5,223 nt of DNA. Origin: Syntrophaceae bacterium UBA1411 (lineage in GTDB: Bacteria; Desulfobacterota; Syntrophia; Syntrophales; Smithellaceae). How positions within the stretch are numbered: position 1 is the first letter of the stretch; each line of letters starts with the position of its first letter. Positions 1 through 5,223 of this stretch are shown here, in pieces. The DNA lies in assembly GCA_002304995.1 (NCBI GenBank), contig DBPV01000104.1, positions 10,113-15,335 of the forward strand, given 5' to 3'. The position numbers were made by a program, and so were the translations under genes. The notes under the pieces are model-generated. The model did no database searches and was not told the origin of the DNA. It saw nothing but the letters and a program-made list of their open reading frames with translations.

Positions 1-1
1 G

Positions 2-622
2 TTTACCTCCCGCGCCGAATACCGCCTCATTTTGCGCGAGGACAACGCCGTGATCCGCCTGCTGGGCAAAGGCTGTGCGCTGGGACTGGTCGAGCGGACC
101 CACTTAAGCGCTCTTCAGGAAAAAATGCATAAAATCGACCGGGGGATCACCTCCCTCAAATCGGTCACGGTCAAGCCGTCGCCGGAGGTCAACGAAAAGC
201 TCGCCCGGCGCAACTCTCCGGCAATGACGCAGCCGACCAGCCTCTACGGCCTTTTGAAACGGCATGAAATCGCCTACGACGATTTAAGCGACATTCCCGG
301 CTGGATTCCCGAGCCGGACGCCTTTGTCAAAAAGCAAATTGAAATCGAAACGAAGTACGAAGGCTACATCAAGCGGCAGTTCGAAGCGACCCGCAAATTG
401 AAGGAGCAGGAAAAAAAGAAAATTCCGCCGGATTTCGATTACGCGCAGGTGCCGGGCCTCTCCAATGAACTGCAGGCCAAGCTGGCGCGCATCGCGCCTG
501 CCACCGTGGGTCAGATGGAGCGCATCCCCGGCATGACCGAAGGCGCCATCTCCGCCGTTCTCGTCATGCTCAGAAAAAAAGAGCTCGCCGGAACTGCGCC
601 CGGGGATGAAAAAGCGCCATAG
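2..622 (+). CDS. mnmG: tRNA uridine-5-carboxymethylaminomethyl modification enzyme MnmG, C-terminal part (5' truncated by window)
   Basis: With MnmE, MnmG (GidA) installs the (carboxymethyl)aminomethyl group on the wobble uridine (U34) of certain tRNAs, using FAD, NADH and a folate one-carbon donor; it is cytosolic. The reading frame is open from base 2 and gives 206 residues, about the last third of a protein usually near 620-630 residues. It begins inside the conserved block FTSRAEYRLILREDNA (fragment residues 1-16). This is followed by the helical C-terminal domain, with KYEGYIKRQ near residue 118, DFDYAQVPGLSNEL from 144 and RIPGMTEGAISAVL from about 174. These match the order and wording of MnmG C-termini, the region known to contact MnmE and tRNA. 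A short Ala/Gly/Pro-rich tail precedes the TAG stop at 620-622. The TTG at 32 is internal, not a start, because conserved sequence continues upstream. FAD-binding motifs lie outside the window. Identity is secure. Confidence 0.96.
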   Translation, partial: FTSRAEYRLILREDNAVIRLLGKGCALGLVERTHLSALQEKMHKIDRGITSLKSVTVKPSPEVNEKLARRNSPAMTQPTSLYGLLKRHEIAYDDLSDIPGWIPEPDAFVKKQIEIETKYEGYIKRQFEATRKLKEQEKKKIPPDFDYAQVPGLSNELQAKLARIAPATVGQMERIPGMTEGAISAVLVMLRKKELAGTAPGDEKAP

Positions 623-763
623 CCGTTTGACTTTTTGTGAACTGAAAATTAAATTTGATTAAAGAGCAGTGCAAGCATTTTATATCGTCGTAGAAAAAGC
701 GTTCGTTGCGTAAACCATTTCAACGAAATTTTAACCTTTTGGAGTACGGCAGGAAGTTTTTGG
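623..763. other. AT-rich intergenic stretch, no intact gene
   Basis: This stretch after mnmG is much more AT-rich than its surroundings. It contains a possible sigma70-like element, TTGACT (627-632) with a 17-base spacer to TAAATT (650-655), whose -10 matches consensus at only four of six positions. It also contains a weak hairpin in which TTCGTTG (702-708) pairs with CAACGAA (721-727) across a 12-base loop, followed by ATTTT. The hairpin could be a poor terminator for mnmG, but the stem is short and not GC-rich. Frame 2 is open from 659 to 784 but has no early start codon and no recognisable protein motif before about 764. I see no tRNA or structured RNA. Confidence 0.4.
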
Positions 764-981
764 ATGCCGATGTTCAGCCTCCCTTAAGGTATTTCACACC
801 ATCCCGCAGGCTTGACCGAAGTATTCAAAGCCACCTTTTAATTTATTCCGGAAGATGACGCCCAGGCGCGGGGCTACGGCCAAGATCCCGCGTCCGTGCG
901 GCCCTATTTCATCACCTGTCTGATGAACAAGGCGCCGTCTTCCTCATCGGCTGTCGGTTTTTAAACCATGAAGATCATTAG
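764..981 (+). pseudogene. Possible serpin C-terminal remnant (stop codons and frameshift)
   Basis: Read in frame 2 from 764, the conceptual product is MPMFSLP, stop (785), GIS then a run to TEVFKATF, stop (839), FIPEDDAQARG, then VRPYFITCLMNK up to about base 930. Moving to frame 1 at 934 it continues GAVFLIGCRFLNHEDH and stops at TAG 979-981. These pieces fall in the same order as landmarks of the serpin C-terminal region: the LGMP..AF/SGIS segment, the hinge (HKAF.EVNEEGTEA), the RPF.FLI signature and the final N.TG.VLF.GR..NP strand. The interval between hinge and signature is shorter than a normal reactive-centre loop, so part seems deleted. Serpins are single-domain protease inhibitors of about 400 residues; only about 70 residues remain here. 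The call rests on short degenerate blocks matched by eye, and the rest of the gene is not visible upstream. Chance resemblance remains possible. Confidence 0.42.
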
Positions 982-1393
982 TGAAAGCATGAATCAATCC
1001 TTCGGCGGCCCGGCAGCAGCCTTGATTCTCATCCTCCCGCCGGTCGTCAGCGCCGCGGTTGTGCTGGCGCTGGAGCGGAAAGTGGGAATTCTATTGGGCA
1101 TCATTCTTTTTCCGGTCATTTATGTCCTGTCCCTGCTGGCGACGCTTTGCGCCATAACGGTTTTAACGCGGCCCGCGACAAACAAAAGAACGGCCGCGCC
1201 GGAAACAGACCTGGAAGAGCGGGTCCGCAGGTTGGAGCAGTTGGCGGGCAGACTGGCCCTGGAAAATGAGCTCTTAAAAAAAGCGCTGCAAGCCGGGCTG
1301 GGAAAAGAACCGGGAAAAAATGACGCCGCGCCGGGCGCTCCTCCGTCAGGCTGTCGAACGCCTCCGGAGACGAAAAAGAATATAACTCGTTGA
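968..1393 (+). CDS. Hypothetical small membrane protein with two TM helices and C-terminal coiled coil
   Basis: I do not recognise the family. The 141-residue product has two hydrophobic stretches, about residues 15-36 and 40-67, separated by a short charged turn (ERK). This suggests a helical hairpin in the inner membrane. A Lys/Arg-rich segment (residues 70-76) then suggests a cytoplasmic C-terminus. Residues 81-108 form a heptad-like coiled coil (EERVRRLEQLAGRL, then ENELLKKALQ), followed by a Gly/Pro/Ala-rich, probably disordered tail. ATG 968 has no clear ribosome binding site and lies inside the last codons of the serpin-like remnant; ATG 989 (MNQSFGG) is an alternative with a weak GTGAAAG upstream. 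Coding bias is reasonable and the hydrophobic pattern looks protein-like, so I favour a real gene. The coil loosely resembles the leucine zipper of IS3-family OrfA proteins, but there is no helix-turn-helix and the membrane helices do not fit a transposase. Confidence 0.6.
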   Translation: MKIISESMNQSFGGPAAALILILPPVVSAAVVLALERKVGILLGIILFPVIYVLSLLATLCAITVLTRPATNKRTAAPETDLEERVRRLEQLAGRLALENELLKKALQAGLGKEPGKNDAAPGAPPSGCRTPPETKKNITR

Positions 1394-1417
1394 CAACTTT
1401 AAAATTTAGTTTACAAT
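1390..1417 (+). promoter_or_regulatory. Sigma70-type promoter for the winged-helix/ATPase-like gene
   Basis: A perfect -35 hexamer TTGACA (1390-1395) is followed by a 16-base AT-rich spacer and TACAAT (1412-1417), five of six matches to the -10 consensus. Transcription would begin near 1424, leaving an untranslated leader of roughly 29 bases with a purine-rich ribosome binding site before ATG 1453. The -35 overlaps the TGA stop (1391-1393) of the upstream membrane-protein gene. Confidence 0.72.
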
Positions 1418-1452
1418 AGCCTTTCATTTTTAAATCCAGAGGGGGAAAGGCC

Positions 1453-2220
1453 ATGGAGGTAGCGAAGCATATTGACAAGATTTTAAAAAAGAACGGACGG
1501 ATCACGACCAACGATCTGATTGATAAAACGGGATTTTCCCGGGCCTACGCACAGCGGTTCCTCAAAAAAATGGTTGAGGACGGATCGCTGCTGCGCGTGG
1601 GCAAGGCCAACCAGGCGCATTATCTGCCGGCGCGCCGGCGCGGCAAGCCGCCGGCAAAACCCAGGCGCGTCAGAATCATTCTGACCAACGAGGGGCTTTC
1701 CGAAGCAAAAATTCTGAACCGGATTCAGGAAGAAAGCTCCGTCCTGTCCGGCCTGCCGGGCAATACGGCCGCCATTGCGCAATACGCGCTTGCCGAACTG
1801 CTCAAAAATGCCGTCAAACATTCCGAATCGGATAAAATCGACGTGCAGGCGATAAGAACGCAGACGGATCTTCACTTTACCGTGAAGGACTGGGGCATCG
1901 GCATGTTCAACAGCATCATGCAGAAGAAGCGGCTGGCCTCAACCGCTGAAGCCGTGCAGAGACTGCTCAAACGCCGGCCGGCGATTGCGCCCGAGCCGGC
2001 GGGCAGGCAGGCTGTTTTGGCCATGTCAAAAATCGCGGACCGGCTGACGATCGCCAGTTTGGAAAATAAAGTCGTCTTTAACAACCTCCAGGACAAAATT
2101 TACGTCCGGGAAATCCAGCCGGCACAGGGCACGCGGGTGGATTTTGTCCTGAAACTGAAAGCGTCTGCCAAACCGGCTCCAAAAACGTTCCGCCAGCCGC
2201 GAAAAGCCGCCGCGCGCTGA
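1453..2220 (+). CDS. Winged-helix DNA-binding protein with degenerate GHKL (HATPase-like) domain
   Basis: This 255-residue protein combines a DNA-binding head with a histidine-kinase-type ATPase fold. Residues 1-60 look like a winged helix: KHIDKILKKNGRITTNDL, then TGFSRAYAQRFLKKM as recognition helices, then a wing ending HYLPARRR. A basic linker (60-75) leads to a GHKL domain. Its N-box is ELLKNAVKHS (E115, N119, H123), its G1 box is DWGIGMF (D146, G148, G150), and it ends with a GTRVDF strand (225-230). The arrangement resembles proteins in which such a head and ATPase are followed by a DUF4325/STAS-like domain; that domain is absent here. In those relatives I recall the lid reading about TTAPE.HSGEGIFFTSK; here it is AIAPEPAGRQAVLAMSK (177-193), lacking the Gly-rich core, so nucleotide binding may be altered or lost. 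There is no kinase His or receiver domain. ATG 1453 is preceded by AGAGGGGG (1438-1445). The likely role is a transcriptional regulator; its target is unknown. Confidence 0.82.
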   Translation: MEVAKHIDKILKKNGRITTNDLIDKTGFSRAYAQRFLKKMVEDGSLLRVGKANQAHYLPARRRGKPPAKPRRVRIILTNEGLSEAKILNRIQEESSVLSGLPGNTAAIAQYALAELLKNAVKHSESDKIDVQAIRTQTDLHFTVKDWGIGMFNSIMQKKRLASTAEAVQRLLKRRPAIAPEPAGRQAVLAMSKIADRLTIASLENKVVFNNLQDKIYVREIQPAQGTRVDFVLKLKASAKPAPKTFRQPRKAAAR

Positions 2221-2230
2221 CCTTTTTTCC

Positions 2231-2272
2231 ATTCCGGCCGGCGGGGCGATGACGGCCGGTCGGAATATTTTT
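2231..2272 (+). terminator. Probable rho-independent terminator after the winged-helix/ATPase-like gene
   Basis: A 12-base arm ATTCCGGCCGGC (2231-2242) pairs with GCCGGTCGGAAT (2255-2266) across a 12-base loop, with one G-U wobble and no other mismatch. The 3' arm is followed by ATTTTT (2267-2272). It begins 10 bases after the TGA at 2218-2220. It should end the upstream transcript and separate it from lutABC, or act as an attenuator in front of it. The loop is a little large for a classic terminator. Confidence 0.68.
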
Positions 2273-2358
2273 GCCTGCGTTCTGTTTGAAAAAAAAACGA
2301 TCGCGTGGATGGACAAGGGCGCGCCGGGCTTTTCTTTCAGGCTGCGGCCCCTCCGGCC

Positions 2359-2363
2359 AAGGA
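2359..2363 (+). promoter_or_regulatory. Ribosome binding site fixing the lutA start
   Basis: AAGGA lies 6 bases before ATG 2370. It supports this start over the in-frame TTG at 2271, which sits inside the terminator U-tract and would add 33 unconserved residues. Confidence 0.75.
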
Positions 2364-2369
2364 TCCGGC

Positions 2370-3107
2370 ATGAAAACCGTTTCTCTCTTCATTCCCTGCC
2401 TGGTGGATCTGTTTCTGCCCCGGATCGGCGAGGCCACGTATCGGCTCCTCGCGCGCCTGGGCGTACGCTGCCTTTATCATCCCGAACAAACCTGCTGCGG
2501 TCAGCCGGCTATAAACGCAGGCTATACCAGAGAAGCCCGCCTTGCGGCCAAGCATTTTATTGATGTCTTCGGAGACGATGAGGTGATCGTCAGTCCTTCC
2601 GGCTCGTGCGTCTGCACCGTCAAAACCCATTATCCGGAACTGCTCGCAAACGAACCGTCCTGGCGGGAACGCGCCGAGGCGCTGGCCCCGCGCATTTACG
2701 AGCTTTCCCAGTATATCGTCGATGTTCTGGGCGTTTCCGACTGCGGCGCGCGCTATGACGGCAAGATCGCCTACCACGAATCCTGCCATATCCTGCGGGG
2801 CCTGGGCGTTTCCGCGCAGCCGAAAAAGCTGCTGTCATGCGTCAGGGAAGCAAAGCTGGTTCCCTTGAGAGGAGCGGAAACCTGCTGCGGCTTCGGCGGA
2901 GAGTTCGCCAACCGCTATCCGGAAATCTCCGCGGCCATGGTCCAAGAAAAATGCGAAAACTATCTGGCCTCCGGAGCAGATCTTCTGCTCCTCGGCGAAC
3001 CCGGCTGTCTCATCAACATCGGCGGTTATCTGAGCCGCCATTGTCCGGACAGAAAAGTCATGCATCTGGCGCAGTTTCTCGCCGCGGACGGACGGGGGGA
3101 GCTGTAA
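2370..3107 (+). CDS. lutA: L-lactate utilisation protein LutA (CCG-domain Fe-S oxidoreductase subunit)
   Basis: LutA is one of three subunits of the LutABC system that oxidises L-lactate to pyruvate in the cytoplasm; related names are LldE and YkgE. The 245-residue product is close to the ~240 usual for the family. It starts with the characteristic MKTVSLFIPCLVDLFLPRIG. It carries two cysteine-rich CCG domains, the first with C10, CCG at 42-44 and C80, the second with HESCH (C139), CCGFGG (172-177) and EPGCLINIGG (C213). These cysteines are the expected ligands of Fe-S clusters of the type seen in heterodisulfide reductase subunit B and glycolate oxidase GlcF. C82 makes a CxC with C80, which I do not recall as typical of LutA. 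TAA at 3105-3107 is followed after 3 bases by lutB, so the genes are probably co-transcribed and translationally coupled. I see no convincing promoter in 2273-2358. Confidence 0.95.
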   Translation: MKTVSLFIPCLVDLFLPRIGEATYRLLARLGVRCLYHPEQTCCGQPAINAGYTREARLAAKHFIDVFGDDEVIVSPSGSCVCTVKTHYPELLANEPSWRERAEALAPRIYELSQYIVDVLGVSDCGARYDGKIAYHESCHILRGLGVSAQPKKLLSCVREAKLVPLRGAETCCGFGGEFANRYPEISAAMVQEKCENYLASGADLLLLGEPGCLINIGGYLSRHCPDRKVMHLAQFLAADGRGEL

Positions 3108-3110
3108 TTC

Positions 3111-4547
3111 ATGGAAATTCAAACGCGCCAGTTTGCCGCAGCGGCCAACCGGGAACTGAAAAATGAACGCAGCCGGAATTTTCTGGGCCGCCTGACGCCT
3201 TACTTCGCACGGTCCTGCGCCGGCGCCATGAAGACGTTTCCCGATCCGGCCGCGGCGCTGGCCTGCGGCCGCGCCATCCGCGCCGACGCCGTCGCGCGCC
3301 TGCCGGAGCTTCTGGAGCAGTTCGCAAAAAACGCCCGGGCCTGCGGCGCAAAGATCATCTGGGCAGAAACAGCCGCCCGGGCCAACGAATTCATCCTGGC
3401 CCTGGCCAGGGAAAAGGGCGTCCGCTATGTCACCAAGGGCAAATCGATGGTGACGGAAGAAATGGGACTGAACGATTTTCTTCAGGCCAACGGCATTGCC
3501 GCCTTTGAGACGGACCTGGGTGAATTCATCATCCAGCTCCTGCAGCGGCCGCCGTTTCATATTGTCGGCCCTGCCATCAATTTGCCGGTCGAGGAAATCC
3601 GCGACCTTTTTCTGGCGCACGGCGTCATTGACGAGCCGACCACGGACCGGATTGCACTGGGCGGCGCGGCCCGCCGCTACCTGCGCGACAAGTTCAGGCA
3701 CCTGGACATGGCCGTCACAGGCGTCAACATGGCCGCAGCCGATACCGGCGCGATTTTCAACGTGGAAAATGAAGGCAACATCCGGCTTGGCAAATCCTCC
3801 CCCACCCTCCAGGTTTCCGTGATGAGTCTGGAAAAGGTCGTGCCGACCATGAACGACGCCCTGCATCTGATGCGCCTTTTGTGCCGCCACTGCACCGGGC
3901 AGAAGCTTTCGTCTTACGTCTCCATCGACTGCGGCCCGAAAAAGCCGGGTGAAACCGACGGGCCGGAAGAGCTCTACATTATTATTCTGGACAACGGGCG
4001 CTCGAAGATTTACCGGGACGTCAAAGCCCGCGAGGCGCTGCGCTGTATCCGCTGCGGCGCATGCCTGAGCGTCTGCCCCGTTTACGGAAAGATCGGCGGC
4101 TATCCTTACGGCTGGGTTTATTCCGGCCCGATGGGCCAGGTCCTCAATCCCCTGCTTCTGGGCCTCGGAGAAACGCACGACCTCTACTGTGCCACCACGC
4201 TTTGCGGCGCGTGCCGGGAGGTCTGCCCCGCCGGCGTCGATCATCCGCGCCTGTTTCTGCACTACCGCGCACAGCAGGCCCTTCCCTCGCGCGCGCAAAG
4301 ATTCTTTTTCAAGGCGTGGGGCACGCTGGTGAAAAGCGGCGCACGCTGGCATTTCGCCATCCGTCTGTTGCGGCCGCTCGCGAAGCGTTGCGCTGCGGAC
4401 GGCGTCGGCCGCACAAGACTTCGGCTGCTTGACGGCTGGCTTGCCCAGCGCAACCTGCCGGTCCCGGCCGCACAAACGTTTCACGAACAGTGGAAAAAAA
4501 TCGGAAAGGCGAAGGAATGTCGGACGACGCCGGACGGACCATTTTAA
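3111..4547 (+). CDS. lutB: L-lactate utilisation iron-sulfur protein LutB
   Basis: LutB is the large electron-transfer subunit of the LutABC L-lactate oxidation system (also LldF/YkgF). At 478 residues it is full length for the family. Residues about 70-300 form the LUD domain, with WAETAARANEFI, KGKSMVTEEMGLN, ETDLGEFIIQL, HIVGPAIN, DTGAIFNVENEGN and DGPEELYIIILDNGR in the expected order. Two ferredoxin-type 4Fe-4S motifs follow: CIRCGACLSVCP (C312, C315, C318, C322) and CGACREVCP (C365, C368, C372). In the latter the fourth ligand lies elsewhere or is shared, as is common in this family. Between them is the conserved GGYPYGWVYSGPMGQVL region. The C-terminal ~90 residues, with GWLAQRNLPVPAAQTF, look like the DUF3390 region found in many LutB proteins. 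ATG 3111 has a G-rich ribosome binding site (GGGGGGAG, 3094-3101). The end overlaps lutC by 31 bases. No frame break or missing cluster ligand is seen. Confidence 0.95.
   Translation: MEIQTRQFAAAANRELKNERSRNFLGRLTPYFARSCAGAMKTFPDPAAALACGRAIRADAVARLPELLEQFAKNARACGAKIIWAETAARANEFILALAREKGVRYVTKGKSMVTEEMGLNDFLQANGIAAFETDLGEFIIQLLQRPPFHIVGPAINLPVEEIRDLFLAHGVIDEPTTDRIALGGAARRYLRDKFRHLDMAVTGVNMAAADTGAIFNVENEGNIRLGKSSPTLQVSVMSLEKVVPTMNDALHLMRLLCRHCTGQKLSSYVSIDCGPKKPGETDGPEELYIIILDNGRSKIYRDVKAREALRCIRCGACLSVCPVYGKIGGYPYGWVYSGPMGQVLNPLLLGLGETHDLYCATTLCGACREVCPAGVDHPRLFLHYRAQQALPSRAQRFFFKAWGTLVKSGARWHFAIRLLRPLAKRCAADGVGRTRLRLLDGWLAQRNLPVPAAQTFHEQWKKIGKAKECRTTPDGPF
4503..4509 (+). promoter_or_regulatory. 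Ribosome binding site for lutC inside lutB
   Basis: GGAAAGG lies 7 bases before ATG 4517, and GAAGGA abuts the ATG directly. The first has proper spacing. It favours ATG 4517 over the in-frame GTG at 4490, which would add only nine charged residues. Confidence 0.55.
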
Positions 4548-5188
4548 AAAAACTTGCCGGCGCGGCCGCCGGAGAGACTGAGCCCGGGCCGGTGCTGCCG
4601 CCGCTCCCGGCTTTGTCGCTGAACCGGGAGGAGCTCATTTCCCTCTTCACGAAAAACCTGGCGGAGCAAACCGGCGTTGTGTGCCGGGCGGCAAACGCGC
4701 AGGGCATTAAATCACACCTTGCCGAAATCGCCGCCCGGGAACAGCTGAAAATCCTGCTGACCGCGACGGATGCCGTTTTGGCGCCGCTGGATCTGCGCGC
4801 CTGGGGAAAAACGGCGGGCATCGAAGTTCTGACGGCACAGGATTTTCCCGACCGCGAGAGCTACCGGGAAGCGGCTTTCAACAGGGTCCAGGCGGGCGTC
4901 ACCGGCGCGGACTGGGGGGTGGCCGAATCCGGGACGATTTGCCTTCTGCATGACCAGGATCAGCCGCGCCTCATCTCCATCGCGCCCCCTGTCCACATCG
5001 CCGTGCTTCCCGTCGAGCGTCTTGTCGCCGTCTATGAACAGGTGGTGCAAAACGTTTACGCGGATAAGAACCGGCTGCCGTCTCATTTTACATTCATCAC
5101 CGGCCCGAGCATGACAGCCGACATCCAGGGCGGCCAGTTCAAAGGCATGCACGGCCCGGGTCAACTGATTGTCATTTTAGTCGGGTGA
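4517..5188 (+). CDS. lutC: L-lactate utilisation protein LutC (LUD domain)
   Basis: LutC (LldG/YkgG) is the third, small subunit of the LutABC system. It carries only the LUD fold and has no Fe-S cluster motifs; its precise catalytic part is not settled as far as I know. The product is 223 residues, near the 210-240 usual for the family. Its N-terminus is variable (residues 1-45, including a Pro/Gly-rich stretch). The diagnostic C-terminal blocks are all present: GVTGADWGVAESGTI (about 127-141), then RLISIAPPVHIAVLPVERLV, SHFTFITGPSMTADI (I194-S198 core) and HGPGQLIVIL (from H212). The paralogous blocks in LutB explain their mutual resemblance. The start at 4517 lies inside the 3' end of lutB, so translation is probably coupled. 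The TGA stop is at 5186-5188; no terminator is visible in the 35 bases left, so the operon may continue. No Cys-rich or membrane segments are seen. Confidence 0.93.
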   Translation: MSDDAGRTILKKLAGAAAGETEPGPVLPPLPALSLNREELISLFTKNLAEQTGVVCRAANAQGIKSHLAEIAAREQLKILLTATDAVLAPLDLRAWGKTAGIEVLTAQDFPDRESYREAAFNRVQAGVTGADWGVAESGTICLLHDQDQPRLISIAPPVHIAVLPVERLVAVYEQVVQNVYADKNRLPSHFTFITGPSMTADIQGGQFKGMHGPGQLIVILVG

Positions 5189-5223
5189 TCATCCGGCATT
5201 GAAAAAGCATTGTTTCCTTGCTG

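Noticed and set aside
702..727. Seven-base-pair hairpin after mnmG as a true terminator
   Set aside because: The stem is short, has only three G-C pairs and the following T-run is weak. It is noted in the intergenic entry but not called as a terminator.
1201..1302. Resemblance of the coiled coil in the 968-1393 product to an IS3-family OrfA leucine zipper
   Set aside because: There is no helix-turn-helix, no OrfB, no inverted repeats or target duplication nearby, and the N-terminal half is membrane-spanning. The likeness is generic for Leu/Glu/Lys coiled coils.
1116..1511. 131-codon minus-strand open frame across the end of the membrane-protein gene and the promoter
   Set aside because: It covers a strong plus-strand promoter and two plus-strand genes, has Pro/Ala-rich low-complexity content and shows no recognisable domain.
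1626..1639. Perfect 14-base palindrome GCCGGCGCGCCGGC
   Set aside because: It lies inside the basic Pro/Arg/Gly linker of the winged-helix protein. Such palindromes arise easily from GC-rich codons, and there is no second copy or operator-like placement.
2286..2314. TTGAAA (2286-2291) as -35 of a lutA promoter
   Set aside because: At 17 bases downstream the sequence is ATGGAC, with no acceptable -10 within the usual spacing range.
2271..2369. N-terminal extension of LutA from TTG 2271
   Set aside because: It would start in the terminator U-tract, has no ribosome binding site, and LutA proteins begin at the MKTVSLFIPC block coded from 2370.
2835..4484. Very long open frame (549 codons) on the minus strand opposite lutA/lutB
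   Set aside because: It lies antisense to two well-conserved genes. Its composition (rich in Arg, Ala, Gly, Gln) is what GC-rich codon bias produces in the mirror frame, and no motif is recognisable.

Overview
The window looks like an ordinary GC-rich Gram-negative chromosome, perhaps from an anaerobic delta-proteobacterial (Desulfobacterota-like) lineage. That placement is an impression from protein style and gene content, not a measured result. All supported genes are on the + strand.

Layout: (1) Bases 2-622 are the 3' third of mnmG (gidA), the tRNA wobble-uridine modification enzyme, cut by the window edge. (2) Bases 623-967 have no intact gene. The first ~140 bases are AT-rich. From about 764 there is what I read as the broken C-terminal end of a serpin gene, with two in-frame stops, one frameshift and a probable internal deletion, ending at 981. 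(3) Bases 968-1393 encode an unrecognised small protein with two predicted membrane helices and a coiled coil. (4) A good sigma70-type promoter (1390-1417) overlaps that gene's stop codon and drives a 255-residue winged-helix plus GHKL-ATPase-like protein (1453-2220), followed by a probable intrinsic terminator (2231-2272). (5) Bases 2370-5188 are a tight operon of three genes, lutA-lutB-lutC, with a 3-bp gap and then a 31-bp overlap. The last 35 bases (5189-5223) show nothing I can call.

How the genes work together: LutA, LutB and LutC are the three subunits of the iron-sulfur/LUD-type L-lactate oxidation system, which converts L-lactate to pyruvate and passes electrons towards the respiratory chain. 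No lactate permease (lutP/lldP) or classical lactate-operon regulator is visible here. The DNA-binding ATPase-like protein just upstream is the only candidate local regulator. That link rests on position alone, and the terminator argues that it is a separate transcription unit.

I did not find a clearly new multi-gene system. The items most worth a second look are the serpin-like remnant and the winged-helix/ATPase-like protein, whose nucleotide-lid motif appears to have decayed.
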